From assembly GCA_963819905.1 (NCBI GenBank), contig CAWFXP010000006.1, positions 62,001 to 126,000 of the forward strand: 64,000 bases of DNA, written 5' to 3'. The notes under the pieces are model-generated. The model saw only the letters and a program-made list of their open reading frames with translations. It did not search any database and was not told where the DNA came from. Source of the DNA: CAWCQC01 sp963819905. Its GTDB lineage: Bacteria; Actinomycetota; Thermoleophilia; Gaiellales; Gaiellaceae. The translations under genes and the position numbers were made by a program. This document shows positions 17,633-25,700 of this stretch, piece after piece (the first letter of the stretch is position 1; the number at the start of each line of letters is the position of its first letter).

Positions 17633-19333
17633 GTGCTCGTCGCCGGCGTCGACGTCGGGAACTCGACGACAGAGGTTGCGGTCGCCCGCCTCGAGCCGGG
17701 CCGCGAGCCCGACTGGCTGCTCGTCCTCCGCCGCCCGACCACAGGCCCGAAAGGGTCGCGGGCGAGCGCGGAGGGTGTCGCCGAGCTCGTCTCCCGGGCC
17801 GAGCGGCGGCTCGGCGAGCGCCCGCACCTGCTGCTGCTCGCGGAGCTCCATCCCGTGGAGACCGGGCTCGTCGAGCTCGGCCGGCTCGAGGAGGTCGATC
17901 TCGCCCGCGCAGCCGTCGCACGGCCGGCCAGCGCGACGCCTTCCGGGGAGGGGTGCGCGGCAGGGATCCTCCGCTCGCTCGGCGACCTCGCGGGCGAGCC
18001 TGCCGGGGGAGAAGCGATCGCCGTCGTCGGCGACGCCGACTTCGAGGAGGTGGCCGCAGCGCTTCGGGCAGCGCGGGAGCGCGGCTGGCGCATCGTCGCG
18101 GCGATCGTCGCGCGCGACGACGCTGTTCTGATCGGCAACCGCTTCGACACCGCCGTTCCGATCGTCGACGAGGTTGCCGATACGGCTGCGCTACCCCTCG
18201 GCTCGCCGGCGGCCGTCGAGGTCGCGCCTCCCGGGGCGGTCGTGGAGCACCTGTCCGACCCGCTCCGGATCGCGGTGCTCCTCGGGCTCGACCCGGAGGA
18301 GGCTCGAGCGGCCCGCCATGCAGCGCGGGCGGTGGCCGGGCACCGCGCGGCAATCGTCGTTCGTCCGCCCCGAACGGCCGAGCCGGCTGCTGCGGTGACC
18401 CGTGCACCCATCACGCTTCTCGACGAGAGCGGTGCCGACCTCGGGTTCGACGAGCGGGCGGCCCCCCCGCCGCCGGGGGCCGTCACCGCCGTCCGCGGCG
18501 CCGCCGGCGAGCGGGACGGGCTGCTCGACCTGTTCTGGTGCCCTCTGCCGGCCCCGCCGGACGACCCCGCGTTCGCGCGCCGGCTCGCCCACCGCCGGGC
18601 CGTGGCGCTGGCGCTGCTCGTGCGTGCCGGCGCCGACGGCCTCATCGAGGAGGTGGCGTCGCTCACGACGGGAGGCGCGCGGGTGGTCGCCCGCGAATCG
18701 GAGGCGGCCGTGCTCGGCGCCTCGACGACGCCGGGCGCCGGCTGGGCGCCGTTCGTCCTCGATCTCGGCGGGGGTACGGTCGATCTTCATCGCGAATCGC
18801 CGGACGGGGAACAGGCTGTCGCCGCGGCCGGCGCGGGCGACCTCGTGACTCGGGTCTGCGCCGCTCTCCTGACCTGCGACCTGCCGCTCGCCGAGCGGGC
18901 GAAGCGCACGAGATCGGCCCGGGTCGAGACGCCCTTCGTCCTGCATCACGAAGACGGGGGTCGTACGTTCCTCGGCGAGCCGGCACCGGCGGGCTCGGTC
19001 GCCCGGTTGTGCGCCCTCGACGGTCGCGAGCTGCGTCCGCTGCCTGCGGTGCTCGCGCCCGAGGTCTGGCGTGGGCTCCGCCGCGCTGCCAAGCGCGACG
19101 TGATCGCCCGCAACGTCCGCCGGGCGATCGAGGCGGTGGGCGGGATCCCGCGCGGCGAGCTCGTGACCCTCGTCGGCGGCTCGGCGGTCGACGTCGAGGT
19201 GGTCGACATCGTGGCCGCGGAGCTCGCGGATCTCGACGTCGCGGTCGCGCGCGGCGACGTCCTCGGGCGTCACGGCCCGCGCGCAGCCGTCGCGGTCGGC
19301 CTCGTGCTGGCGCACGCGAGGGGCGGTCGATGA
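17633..19333 (+). CDS. ddrA: Diol dehydratase reactivase, large (ATPase) subunit
   Basis: A 566-residue actin/Hsp70-fold ATPase matching DdrA/PduG. It begins VAGVDVGNSTTEVAVARL (phosphate-1 loop), has GNRFDTAVPIVDEV (a reactivase hallmark), PFVLDLGGGTVDL (phosphate-2) and LVTLVGGSAVDVEV. The complex swaps damaged cobalamin out of inactivated dehydratase at the cost of ATP. It is shorter than enteric PduG (about 610) but keeps all motifs. Start is GTG 17633. The presence of a dedicated reactivase confirms that the 12511 gene is a mechanism-inactivated B12 radical dehydratase. It overlaps ddrB by 4 bases. Confidence 0.92.
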   Translation: MLVAGVDVGNSTTEVAVARLEPGREPDWLLVLRRPTTGPKGSRASAEGVAELVSRAERRLGERPHLLLLAELHPVETGLVELGRLEEVDLARAAVARPASATPSGEGCAAGILRSLGDLAGEPAGGEAIAVVGDADFEEVAAALRAARERGWRIVAAIVARDDAVLIGNRFDTAVPIVDEVADTAALPLGSPAAVEVAPPGAVVEHLSDPLRIAVLLGLDPEEARAARHAARAVAGHRAAIVVRPPRTAEPAAAVTRAPITLLDESGADLGFDERAAPPPPGAVTAVRGAAGERDGLLDLFWCPLPAPPDDPAFARRLAHRRAVALALLVRAGADGLIEEVASLTTGGARVVARESEAAVLGASTTPGAGWAPFVLDLGGGTVDLHRESPDGEQAVAAAGAGDLVTRVCAALLTCDLPLAERAKRTRSARVETPFVLHHEDGGRTFLGEPAPAGSVARLCALDGRELRPLPAVLAPEVWRGLRRAAKRDVIARNVRRAIEAVGGIPRGELVTLVGGSAVDVEVVDIVAAELADLDVAVARGDVLGRHGPRAAVAVGLVLAHARGGR

Positions 19334-19626
19334 CCGCCCACGTGGTCGCCCTGGTCGACGCCGGCGGCGACGAGCGCGACCTGGTCGCGGGCTTCGAGGA
19401 GGAGGGCGTCCCCCTGCGGGTCGAGCGCGAGCCCGGCGAGGCCGCCGAGCTCGCGCAGCTAGCAGCTGCCCGGTCGCCGCTCGGGGTCGGGATCGGAGCC
19501 GATTCGGAATTGCTGGAGCTCGCCCTCGCCGCACTTCCGGGCCGCTCCTACCTGGTCGGTACGCCCTCCGAGGCGAGAGCGTTCGGTCACGCCGCCGCAC
19601 GGCTGACAGCGCGGCGGCCGCTGTAG
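19330..19626 (+). CDS. ddrB: Diol dehydratase reactivase, small subunit
   Basis: A 98-residue protein in the place and size of DdrB/PduH, the subunit that mimics the dehydratase medium subunit during cobalamin exchange. Visible family features are the ALVDAGG start, EEEGVPLRVE, SPLGVGIGAD and PGRSYLVGTPSEARAFGHAAARL. It is the last gene of the operon and is followed by a strong hairpin at 19661. The ATG overlaps the ddrA stop (ATGA). Confidence 0.87.
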   Translation: MTAHVVALVDAGGDERDLVAGFEEEGVPLRVEREPGEAAELAQLAAARSPLGVGIGADSELLELALAALPGRSYLVGTPSEARAFGHAAARLTARRPL

Positions 19627-19660
19627 GCTCGCGTCTCGAGGCTCCCCCAGAAGCGCTCGA

Positions 19661-19685
19661 GGCGGCCGCCAGTCGTGCGGCCGCC
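19661..19685. terminator. Bidirectional hairpin between the dehydratase operon and cspA
   Basis: GGCGGCCGC (19661-19669) and GCGGCCGCC (19677-19685) form a perfect 9-bp stem with a 7-base loop, extendable by a flanking CTCGA/CGAG match. It lies between two convergent genes and has no long T tract, so it may act on both strands as a GC-rich terminator or 3' end protector. Confidence 0.55.
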
Positions 19686-19705
19686 CGAGCGGACAGGTGA
19701 GCGCG

Positions 19706-19915
19706 TTACGCCGTGACTGCGACGACGTTCGCTGCTTCGGGGCCCTTCTGGCCCTCGCGCGCCTCGAACTCGACGCGAGCGCCCTCGGCCAGGGTCTTGA
19801 AGCCCTCGCCGGCGATGCTGCTGTGGTGGACGAAGAGGTCCTTCGTGCCCTCGTCCGGGGTAATGAAGCCATACCCCTTGCTTTCGTTGAACCACTTGAC
19901 GGTTCCGGTTGCCAT
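19706..19915 (-). CDS. cspA: Cold-shock protein
   Basis: A 69-residue single OB-fold nucleic-acid chaperone. It has RNP1 (KGYGFI), RNP2 (LFVHHS) and the start ATGTVKWFNESKGYGF. Such proteins melt RNA structure in the cold or in stationary phase. A very strong ribosome site (AAGGAGGTG) lies 7 bases before the ATG. The roughly 290 bases between its start and the next forward gene (20206) are free of convincing ORFs and probably hold its promoter and 5' leader. Confidence 0.97.
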   Translation of the reverse strand: MATGTVKWFNESKGYGFITPDEGTKDLFVHHSSIAGEGFKTLAEGARVEFEAREGQKGPEAANVVAVTA

Positions 19916-20205
19916 GGAAACACCTCCTTCACCAAACTCATGAACGGGTTAGGGAGGCGTGGAAACGCGAACCGGACTCGCTCGTGTGTGCCCGCACGAT
20001 AGCAGCCGCGGTTTGCGAGCGCTTCGCGCTCGGCGCGGGACGAGACGTGATCCTCCTCCGGCGGCTCAGCTAAGGTGGAGGCACGTCCCGCTGTTTCTGC
20101 CTTCGCATGAGCTGCGAGTTCTGCGGGCCGACAGACCACCGACGGGCGCGTCAGATGTACGACCGGCGACCGGTCGGACGAGCATGCGAAAGAAGTGGAG
20201 GTTCC

Positions 20206-20364
20206 ATGAGTGCCAACAAACGGCAGCAGACGATGGCCAAGTGGCGGCGCGAGCAAGCGGTCAAGGAGAAGCGTGCGCTGAAACAGGAAAAGAAGCAGGC
20301 GGCACGCAGAGTCAAAGCGGGCGATCCGACGCCGGACGACACACGCGTCGGCGACGAGACCTAG
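20206..20364 (+). CDS. Small basic protein, unknown function
   Basis: A 52-residue highly charged protein (about a third Lys/Arg) beginning MSANKRQQTMAKWRREQAV, with a predicted long helix up to about residue 38 and an acidic tail. The start is chosen at ATG 20206 because GGAGG lies 5 bases upstream; the frame is open further back to 20107, where the Cys-rich reading (MSCEFCGP) has no good ribosome site. No family is recognised. It could be a nucleic-acid-associated or ribosome-associated peptide. Confidence 0.55.
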   Translation: MSANKRQQTMAKWRREQAVKEKRALKQEKKQAARRVKAGDPTPDDTRVGDET

Positions 20365-20426
20365 GCCCCGCTTCCGGGGCCGACAGCTCGAGGCTGATAC
20401 CTCGTTCTGATACGAGAGGAGAGCCG

Positions 20427-20702
20427 ATGAGCAGAACCACCGACGAACCCGTCCCGACCGTTCTCGAGGTGACGGTCGTCCTGACCGACGCGCAATACTT
20501 CCGGCTTCGTGAGGTCGCCGGCGAGGAGGTACCGCCACTCAGCACGAGCCAGGCGGTGGGCCGCCTTGTCGATCAGGCGGCCGCCACTCGACGAAGAGCG
20601 GCCGATCGCCGGGCAGCACAGCTCGAGATCTACGCGGCGAGCGGCTATGCGGAGCACCATCCCGATTATCCCGGCCGGGTAGCGGCTCCGGGCGATGTCT
20701 AA
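20427..20702 (+). CDS. Small hypothetical protein
   Basis: A 91-residue protein with an ATG at 20427 after the ribosome site GAGAGGAGAG. The central part, LTDAQYFRLREVAGEEVPPLSTSQAVGR split over two helices, looks like a ribbon-helix-helix or small DNA-binding-like unit (a strand EVTVVLTD, then two helices), but this is only a guess. The C-terminus is basic, then polar. It overlaps the next gene by 8 bases and is the first of three coupled small genes. Confidence 0.55.
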   Translation: MSRTTDEPVPTVLEVTVVLTDAQYFRLREVAGEEVPPLSTSQAVGRLVDQAAATRRRAADRRAAQLEIYAASGYAEHHPDYPGRVAAPGDV

Positions 20703-20928
20703 GCCGGTCGGCGCTGCCGGGCCAGGCGTTCCTGCCGAAGCCGAGCCGGACGTTCCCGTGCGACCGCGCACGAAGCCACGTCCAGTGCCCGCGCCATGGG
20801 TCGATTGCAAGAAGTGCGGATGGCGACACTACCCGAGCCAGGTGTCCGGGAGTTGGAAGCTCGTGGCGAGCTGTAGGGAGTGTGGCCTGCCGCTGCCCCA
20901 GCGTCAGGCCGACGAGGGAGAGCCGTGA
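20695..20928 (+). CDS. Small zinc-ribbon-like protein
   Basis: A 77-residue protein with a proline/charged N-terminus and two CxxC pairs (DCKKCGW and SCRECGL) about 24 residues apart, consistent with a single zinc ribbon. ATG 20695 lies within the end of the preceding gene, and its stop overlaps the GTG of the next (GTGA). It may bind nucleic acid or a partner protein. No specific family is recognised. Confidence 0.6.
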   Translation: MSKPVGAAGPGVPAEAEPDVPVRPRTKPRPVPAPWVDCKKCGWRHYPSQVSGSWKLVASCRECGLPLPQRQADEGEP

Positions 20929-21371
20929 CGCTCGACCCTGCGTCCTCACCAGGACGTGACACCATCCCTCTCGCCTTCGAGGTCTATGTCGGCGGGTTCG
21001 CCGGACCTTCGTACGGTGCCTGGTGGGACGGCGCGCGCATCGTCTACGAGAGCTTCGAGGCTCAGTATCAACGGCGCGAGCAGGCGCTGCTGGCCCCGTC
21101 GGCGGCACAGTGGCGACGATTCTGGCGGTCGATGGACGAGATCGGCGTGTGGAAGTGGCGAAGGCGCTACGGCGCGGGCGAGCGTCTCGAGCCTGCGGAG
21201 GTCATCCGGGACGGGACCCACTGGTCGCTCACGCTCGAGGTGACCGGCCGGCGTGTGGAATCCTCGGGAGACAGCTCGGGCCCCGGCGCCCTCGATCTCG
21301 ACGAGAGTCAGGCCTTCGTCGACTTCCGAGAAGCGGTCTCCCGGCTCGTCGGCGGCCGCGCGTTCACCTGA
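20925..21371 (+). CDS. Hypothetical protein, possibly DUF-type
   Basis: A 148-residue protein from GTG 20925 with GAGGGAG upstream. The fold looks alpha/beta: LAFEVYVGGFAGPSYGAWWDG, then YESFEAQYQRREQ and WRRFWRSMDEIGVWKWRRRY, rich in Trp and Arg, and a C-terminal SQAFVDFREAVSRLVGG. This arrangement resembles small uncharacterised cytosolic proteins in which a variable strand pair precedes a helix packed by tryptophans. It is coupled to the zinc-ribbon gene. Function unknown. Confidence 0.65.
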   Translation: MTLDPASSPGRDTIPLAFEVYVGGFAGPSYGAWWDGARIVYESFEAQYQRREQALLAPSAAQWRRFWRSMDEIGVWKWRRRYGAGERLEPAEVIRDGTHWSLTLEVTGRRVESSGDSSGPGALDLDESQAFVDFREAVSRLVGGRAFT

Positions 21372-21414
21372 TACGCCCGGAGGCTCACCGCCCGAGCCCC
21401 TGTAGGCTCGGGCA

Positions 21415-21789
21415 GTGCGCTCGACCGGCATCCACCACGTCGATCTGGTCGTTTCCGACCTCGAGCGCTCGCTGGCCTTCTACCGCTCACTGCTCGGGCC
21501 GCTCGGCTGGCACGGGGTCTCCGAGGCGCCCGGGGAGCGGGGGGAGACGATCCACTACCTCTACGGGCCGGGCTCGTCGATCGGCCTGCGCCAGGCGCCG
21601 GGTAAGCCCTCGGGGGAGCCCGTCGACCGCTACCGGATCGGGCTGCATCATCTCTGTCTCGAGGTGGCCTCCGTCGAGGCGCTCGAGGCCGCGACCGTTC
21701 GCCTTCGCGAGCTCGGCGCGACGATCACCGACGGGCCCCGCGAGTTTCCCGAGTACCGACCCGGGTACACGGCGGTGTTCTTCACCGAT
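21415..21789 (+). pseudogene. VOC/glyoxalase-family gene, 3' end lost at a junction
   Basis: The first 125 codons are a good VOC-domain protein: GIHHVDLVVSDLERSLAFYRSLLGPLGW, IGLHHLCLEVASVEALE, and PEYRPGYTAVFFTD. Family members continue with a DPDGxxxE metal-binding strand, but here FFTD is followed by unrelated residues (IFANTFCATAAG) that are the antisense of a SnoaL-like gene. The frame stays open to 22170 without any VOC or other domain. So the last strand and its metal-binding Glu are missing and the protein is probably not functional. Start is GTG 21415. Confidence 0.7.
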
Positions 21790-21965
21790 ATATTCGCGAA
21801 CACGTTCTGTGCCACCGCCGCAGGTCCATGCTGGCGCCCACCCCAGGGCAGCCCGTCGGCCTCGTGCCACTCGATCTCGTCGGCCAGCACGGCGAGCGTA
21901 CCTGGCAGGTCGCGGCGTGCGAACCCGTCGTACACGCCCATGACCGTGTCAATGTCGTTGCGCAT
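21790..21965 (-). pseudogene. SnoaL-like (NTF2-fold) gene fragment, 3' end lost
   Basis: From ATG 21965, with AAGGGG upstream, the frame reads MRNDIDTVMGVYDGFARRD, LPGTLAVLADEIEWHEADG and PAAVAQNVFANI, a typical start of SnoaL-like polyketide-cyclase/ketosteroid-isomerase proteins. After NVFANI it runs into the antisense of the VOC gene and the roughly 60-70 residues that should follow are absent. The frame continues to 21648 without meaning. The two truncated genes point at each other at about 21790, as if a deletion joined two convergent genes. Confidence 0.6.
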
Positions 21966-22003
21966 GATTCGACCCCTTCTGGTGATCGATGTGCGTTGTC
22001 GCC

Positions 22004-22531
22004 TCAAGCTGGGATACCGGGCGGCCCGAGGATCTCGATGCCGTACTCGGCGCACACCTGAGCGATGCGCGGAAGGTCAGGCGGCTCCGTCGGCGCCGGC
22101 GGAATCGTCCGGCTCACGGCGGGCTCGCCCAGCTCTCGGACCATCCCCTCGAGGGCGGCCGGCTCGGTGACGAGCAGGAAGCGCGCCTCGTCCGAGGTGA
22201 CGGTGAAGGTGTGCGGCACGCCGCGTGGCCCGAAGACGAACGAGCCGGCGGGTGCGTCGATCACCTTTCCGTCGAGCCAGAAGGTCAGTTCGCCCTCGAC
22301 GACGTAGAACCACTCGTCCTCGCGTGCATGGACGTGGAGCGGCGAGCCCGCCCCCCGGCCGGCGAGGTGATCGAGCACAGTCACGACGCCGCCGGTCGTT
22401 TCGCGCGACGCCTTCACGGTGATCAGGCATCCGAATGCCCAGATCGCTTCGCCCTCGTCCGCGCCGAGGCCGATGGGCGCGACGGCCGCGCTCGTCGGGG
22501 TCGCGCCCGTGTGTTCGATGGTCGGTGTCAT
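22004..22531 (-). CDS. Cupin-domain protein
   Basis: A 175-residue protein with one conserved cupin barrel: GSPLHVHAREDEWFYVVEGELTFW split as motif 1 (HVH, then Glu) and FGPRGVPHTFTVTSDEARFLLV as motif 2 (His). The metal ligands are His, His, Glu and His. A 40-residue C-terminal extension follows. Start is ATG 22531 with GGAAGGAG upstream; the open frame continues further but into the divergent regulator. Its neighbour at 22661 is a LuxR-type regulator transcribed away, which may control it. Substrate unknown; relatives are quercetinase-like dioxygenases or sugar-binding proteins. Confidence 0.88.
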   Translation of the reverse strand: MTPTIEHTGATPTSAAVAPIGLGADEGEAIWAFGCLITVKASRETTGGVVTVLDHLAGRGAGSPLHVHAREDEWFYVVEGELTFWLDGKVIDAPAGSFVFGPRGVPHTFTVTSDEARFLLVTEPAALEGMVRELGEPAVSRTIPPAPTEPPDLPRIAQVCAEYGIEILGPPGIPA

Positions 22532-22660
22532 CGTCGCTCCTTCCAGTCGCTGATGTCCCGTCCAGCTTGCGCCGCGAGCGGCCGAAAGTCGATCCCTGGC
22601 GCGCGGGGATATTTCCTGCGTCCGGCGCTTCCGGTGCGAGGACCGCGATACTGCGTGGAG

Positions 22661-23914
22661 ATGCCGGCCGCCCGGTGGTCGCTGGATCGGCTCGTCGACG
22701 AACTCGAGCTCCTCGGCTCGCGCGTCCTCCCGCGCGAGGCGTACTTCGACGAGGTGGCAGGCCGCCTGCGCCGCGTCTTCCCGTTCGACGCCGCGTGCTG
22801 GCACACGATCGACCCGGAGACGCGGCTCATGACTAGCGACGCGCCACGCGAACTGATCGAGCAGGGGGTCTTCACTGCCGAGACGGCCGCGGCCGCCGGA
22901 GCGTTGATTGTCGCGAGCGAGTACCTCCGCCACGACGTGAACACCTTCGCGGCGCTCGCACGCAGACGTACACCCATCGGCATCCTGAGCGACGCGACGC
23001 GCGGCCACCCCGAGCACAGCGCCCGCTACCGGGAGGTGTTGCTGCCGTCCGGCATCCCGTTCGAGCTTCGTGCCGCGCTGGTGAGCCGCGGTCGCTGTTG
23101 GGGCGCCGTCCACATCGCCCGCCGTGAGGGCAGCGGCGACTTCAGCGCGGAAGACGAGGATTGCCTTCGGCCGCGTCGTCAGCACGATCGCGGACGGGGT
23201 TCGGGCAACGTTGCGCATGGACGCTGCACGCCGTCCCGACGACCCGGCGGCGCCCGGGCTGGTCGTCCTGGGGCCGTCCAACGACGTCGAGCTCATCACC
23301 GCACCAGCCCGCGACCTGTTCGCCGCGCTTCGCAGCCCGCAGCTCGCGCAAAGTGCGGAGACGCCGCCAACGCCGGTCCTCGCGCTGGCAACCCACGCTC
23401 GCGGGCAAGGCACGGACGGCGTCGAGCAGTGGCGTTACCGAGCTCGGGCGGCTGGCTTACCCTGCATGCCTCGCTGCCCGACGGCGTTGCGAGCGGACGC
23501 GTCGCGATCGTTCTCGAACGGACTGCGAGCCATCGCGCGACGGCGGTCCGGCTGGAGGCACACGGTGTCACGCCGCGCGAGCGCGAAGTGGCCGCACTGC
23601 TCGCCCAGGGCCTGTCGAACGCCGAGATCGCCGCGCGTCTCGTGCTCTCGCCGTTCACCGTCCAGGATCACATCAAGCGCCTGTTCGAGAAGACCGGCGT
23701 CGCCGCGCGGCAGGAGCTCACCGCCCGGATCTTCCTGGACGACTACCTTCCCGAGCTCGTCCAGAGAACCGACGTGGCGGCCGGCGGCGGCTTCGTCGTC
23801 CCCTGGGAACTCCGGCTGACGCAGCTTCGCGTACCGAAGAGGCGCCGTAGACAAGAGCACTGGGCAGGCCGGTGGTTCGAGTGCGGAATCGAGCTAGCGG
23901 AGCAAATCGGCTGA
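22661..23914 (+). pseudogene. LuxR-family regulator with two compensating frame changes
   Basis: The N-terminal part (22661 to about 23165) is a GAF-like sensor (FPFDAACWHTIDPETRL, GRCWGAVHIARREGSGDFS). The middle part (LRMDAARRPDDPAAPGLVV, ELITAPARDLFAAL) reads in the next frame, and the C-terminal part from about 23435 returns to the first frame with GVTPREREVAALLAQGLS and IAARLVLSPFTVQDHIKRLF, the LuxR helix-turn-helix. The breaks are near 23165 and 23430 and cancel each other. The sequence through the middle in the original frame is arginine-rich shadow. Either two sequencing indels or an inactive gene. It is divergent from the cupin gene. Confidence 0.6.
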
Positions 23915-24262
23915 ACGCGTCGAGTCCGTTGCCGACTCTCCGAGCTAAGCGGCCGAAGAGTGTGCCGTAAGCCTTTCGGCGGGATCGCTGAGTAGCGGCA
24001 GGACGTGATCCAACTCGGCGCGGCACTGTTCGAGCCGCTCGCGGCGTTGTCCGCTTAGTGGCTGCGGTGACCCGAGCCACGACTCGACGCAACCAGCCAG
24101 GTCGGCGGCGAGGCGCACGCGGAGGCCGCTACTCCCTGCTTAGCGTGGCGTCAAAGAACAGAACGGGTTACGCGCGACTCCCCCAGCCCGAGGGCTGCAC
24201 CACCCCGCGCCGGCGCCTGACGATCGCACGGCCCGGCCGGACCACCTTCACTCCGGCAGTCG
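23915..24262. other. Gap without recognisable gene
   Basis: 348 bases between the LuxR-type gene and the enolase-superfamily gene. Short open frames here are arginine/proline-rich and lack ribosome sites. The only thing noted is GCTTAGCGTGG at 24138-24148, which recurs at 25615-25625 on the other side of the next gene. Confidence 0.5.
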
Positions 24263-25362
24263 TCAAGACTGATCGATGATCGGGGCGCCCAGCGCCCCTT
24301 GGCGAACCTCTACGCCGAGCCCCGGTCGAGCCGGCCGGCCGAGCGCCCCCGCCTCGCGCGGAGGCATCCCGTCAGCGTTTTCGACGCTCACCCACGCGTT
24401 GAAGTCGACGGTGTGTAACCGCATACGTTCGGGCGTGGACAGCGAGACTTGCACGATCGCAGCCGTGTCGATGCTCGCACCGCCGCCGTCTTCGACCGTG
24501 ACCTGAACGCCCAATTCCACAGCCACATCGCGGATCAGGGCGGCGCGTGTCACTCCACCGACACGAGAGAGCTTGATCGTGATGCCGTCTGCCGTTCCGT
24601 GACGATGAGAAAGCAGGAGGTCGGCCAGTGATTCGATCGACTCGTCGAGCACCAGCGGCCGGTCACAATCATGCCGTAGAGCGCGGCACTCCTCATAGCT
24701 CGCGCACGGCTGCTCAATCGTGTACTCGACATCACGGGTGGCCCGCAGGAAGCGCCGCGCCTCGGCCAGTGTGAAGCCACCGTTCGCGTCGGCGAACAGC
24801 ACGACGGAATCGCCCACGGCATCGCGTACGGCGAGAAGACGTTCCACGTGAACGCGTGCGTCGGTGCCGACCTTCACCTGCAACCGGCGATAGCCATCAG
24901 CGAGGAAGGCTCGCGCCCGGGCGGCCATGGCCTCGGGTTCGTCGAGCGGGATCGCGTTGTATAGCGCCACCGTATCGCCGAATTGTCCACCTAACGCCTG
25001 GCAAAGCGGCTGGCCAGCGCGTTTGCCTACGAGATCCCAGCACGCCATATCCAATGCGGATTTGACGTACGGCTGTCCCCGCATTACACGGTCCATCACG
25101 CTGGCCACCGTTCGCGGCTGCGACGGATCCGCGCCGAGTAACACCGGCACGAGATCGCCCACTCCGGCACGCGCACCGAGGCGAACGCATCCGCATAGAA
25201 GGAACCCACCACGCCCAACTCGCCCCACCCTGTCAGGCCCTCGTCAGTGTCCAGGGCGACGACAAGCGAATCGACTCCCTCCGACGCACCAACAGTCATC
25301 GTGTATGTACCGCCGCGAAAAGGCTGCCACTGGTGGTACACGCGCACCCTCGTGATCCGCAT
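24263..25362 (-). pseudogene. Mandelate racemase/muconate lactonizing enzyme family gene (cis-3-hydroxyproline dehydratase-like), one frame break
   Basis: The N-terminal capping domain (MRITRVRVYHQWQPFRGG, DSLVVALDTDEGLTGWGELG) starts at ATG 25362 and shifts frame at about 25170, then continues as AGVGDLVPVLLGADPSQPR to the TGA at 24263. The barrel carries the family set: Lys in LQVKVG, metal ligands in FADANGG, EQPC and LDES, and Lys in TIKLSRVGG. Composition fits the cis-3-hydroxy-L-proline dehydratase group, which acts in hydroxyproline breakdown. A single base change restores one protein of about 366 residues. Real decay and sequencing error cannot be told apart. Confidence 0.7.
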
Positions 25363-25700
25363 CGATCCCCCTCACCAAGTCGCTGTCAGCGAGCACTGTG
25401 CACACCCGCGGCAGCACACGCAGGATGCACTGACGGCAAGCGGCCCGGCCGAGCGTGAGCGCCGCGCTCGAGCATCAGGCCGCCGAAATGCTGGCAAACG
25501 AGCTCCTAGCGTGTGGATTGAGGTTCGGACGACCTGCAGCGCCGACCCGTTAGATGGGACTGGAGCCTGAGGGAGGTCCCCGTCGTCGTCTGGACGAGAC
25601 CGGCCCGCCTGACCGCTTAGCGTGGATCGAAAGGGCATAAACGAGTCTGCCCCAGCGTTCAGGAACGTTCCCGAAGATCGCGCTCTAAGATTGAAGGGGC
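25363..25700. other. Gap without recognisable gene
   Basis: 338 bases between the enolase-superfamily gene and the next VOC gene. No credible coding frame was seen. It contains a second copy of the 11-base GCTTAGCGTGG (25615-25625) and ends with the GAAGGGG ribosome site of the VOC gene. Confidence 0.5.

Noticed and set aside
17953..19626. Long second frame overlapping the reactivase genes
   Set aside because: Only its last 98 codons (from 19330) are real (ddrB); the rest is Arg-rich shadow of ddrA.
21790..22170. C-terminal half of the long VOC frame as a novel fused domain
   Set aside because: It is the antisense of the SnoaL fragment and the cupin gene and is Arg/Ser-rich without any motif.
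24058..24279. 73-residue plus-strand frame in the gap before the enolase-superfamily gene
   Set aside because: No ribosome site, Arg/Thr-rich composition, and no recognisable pattern.
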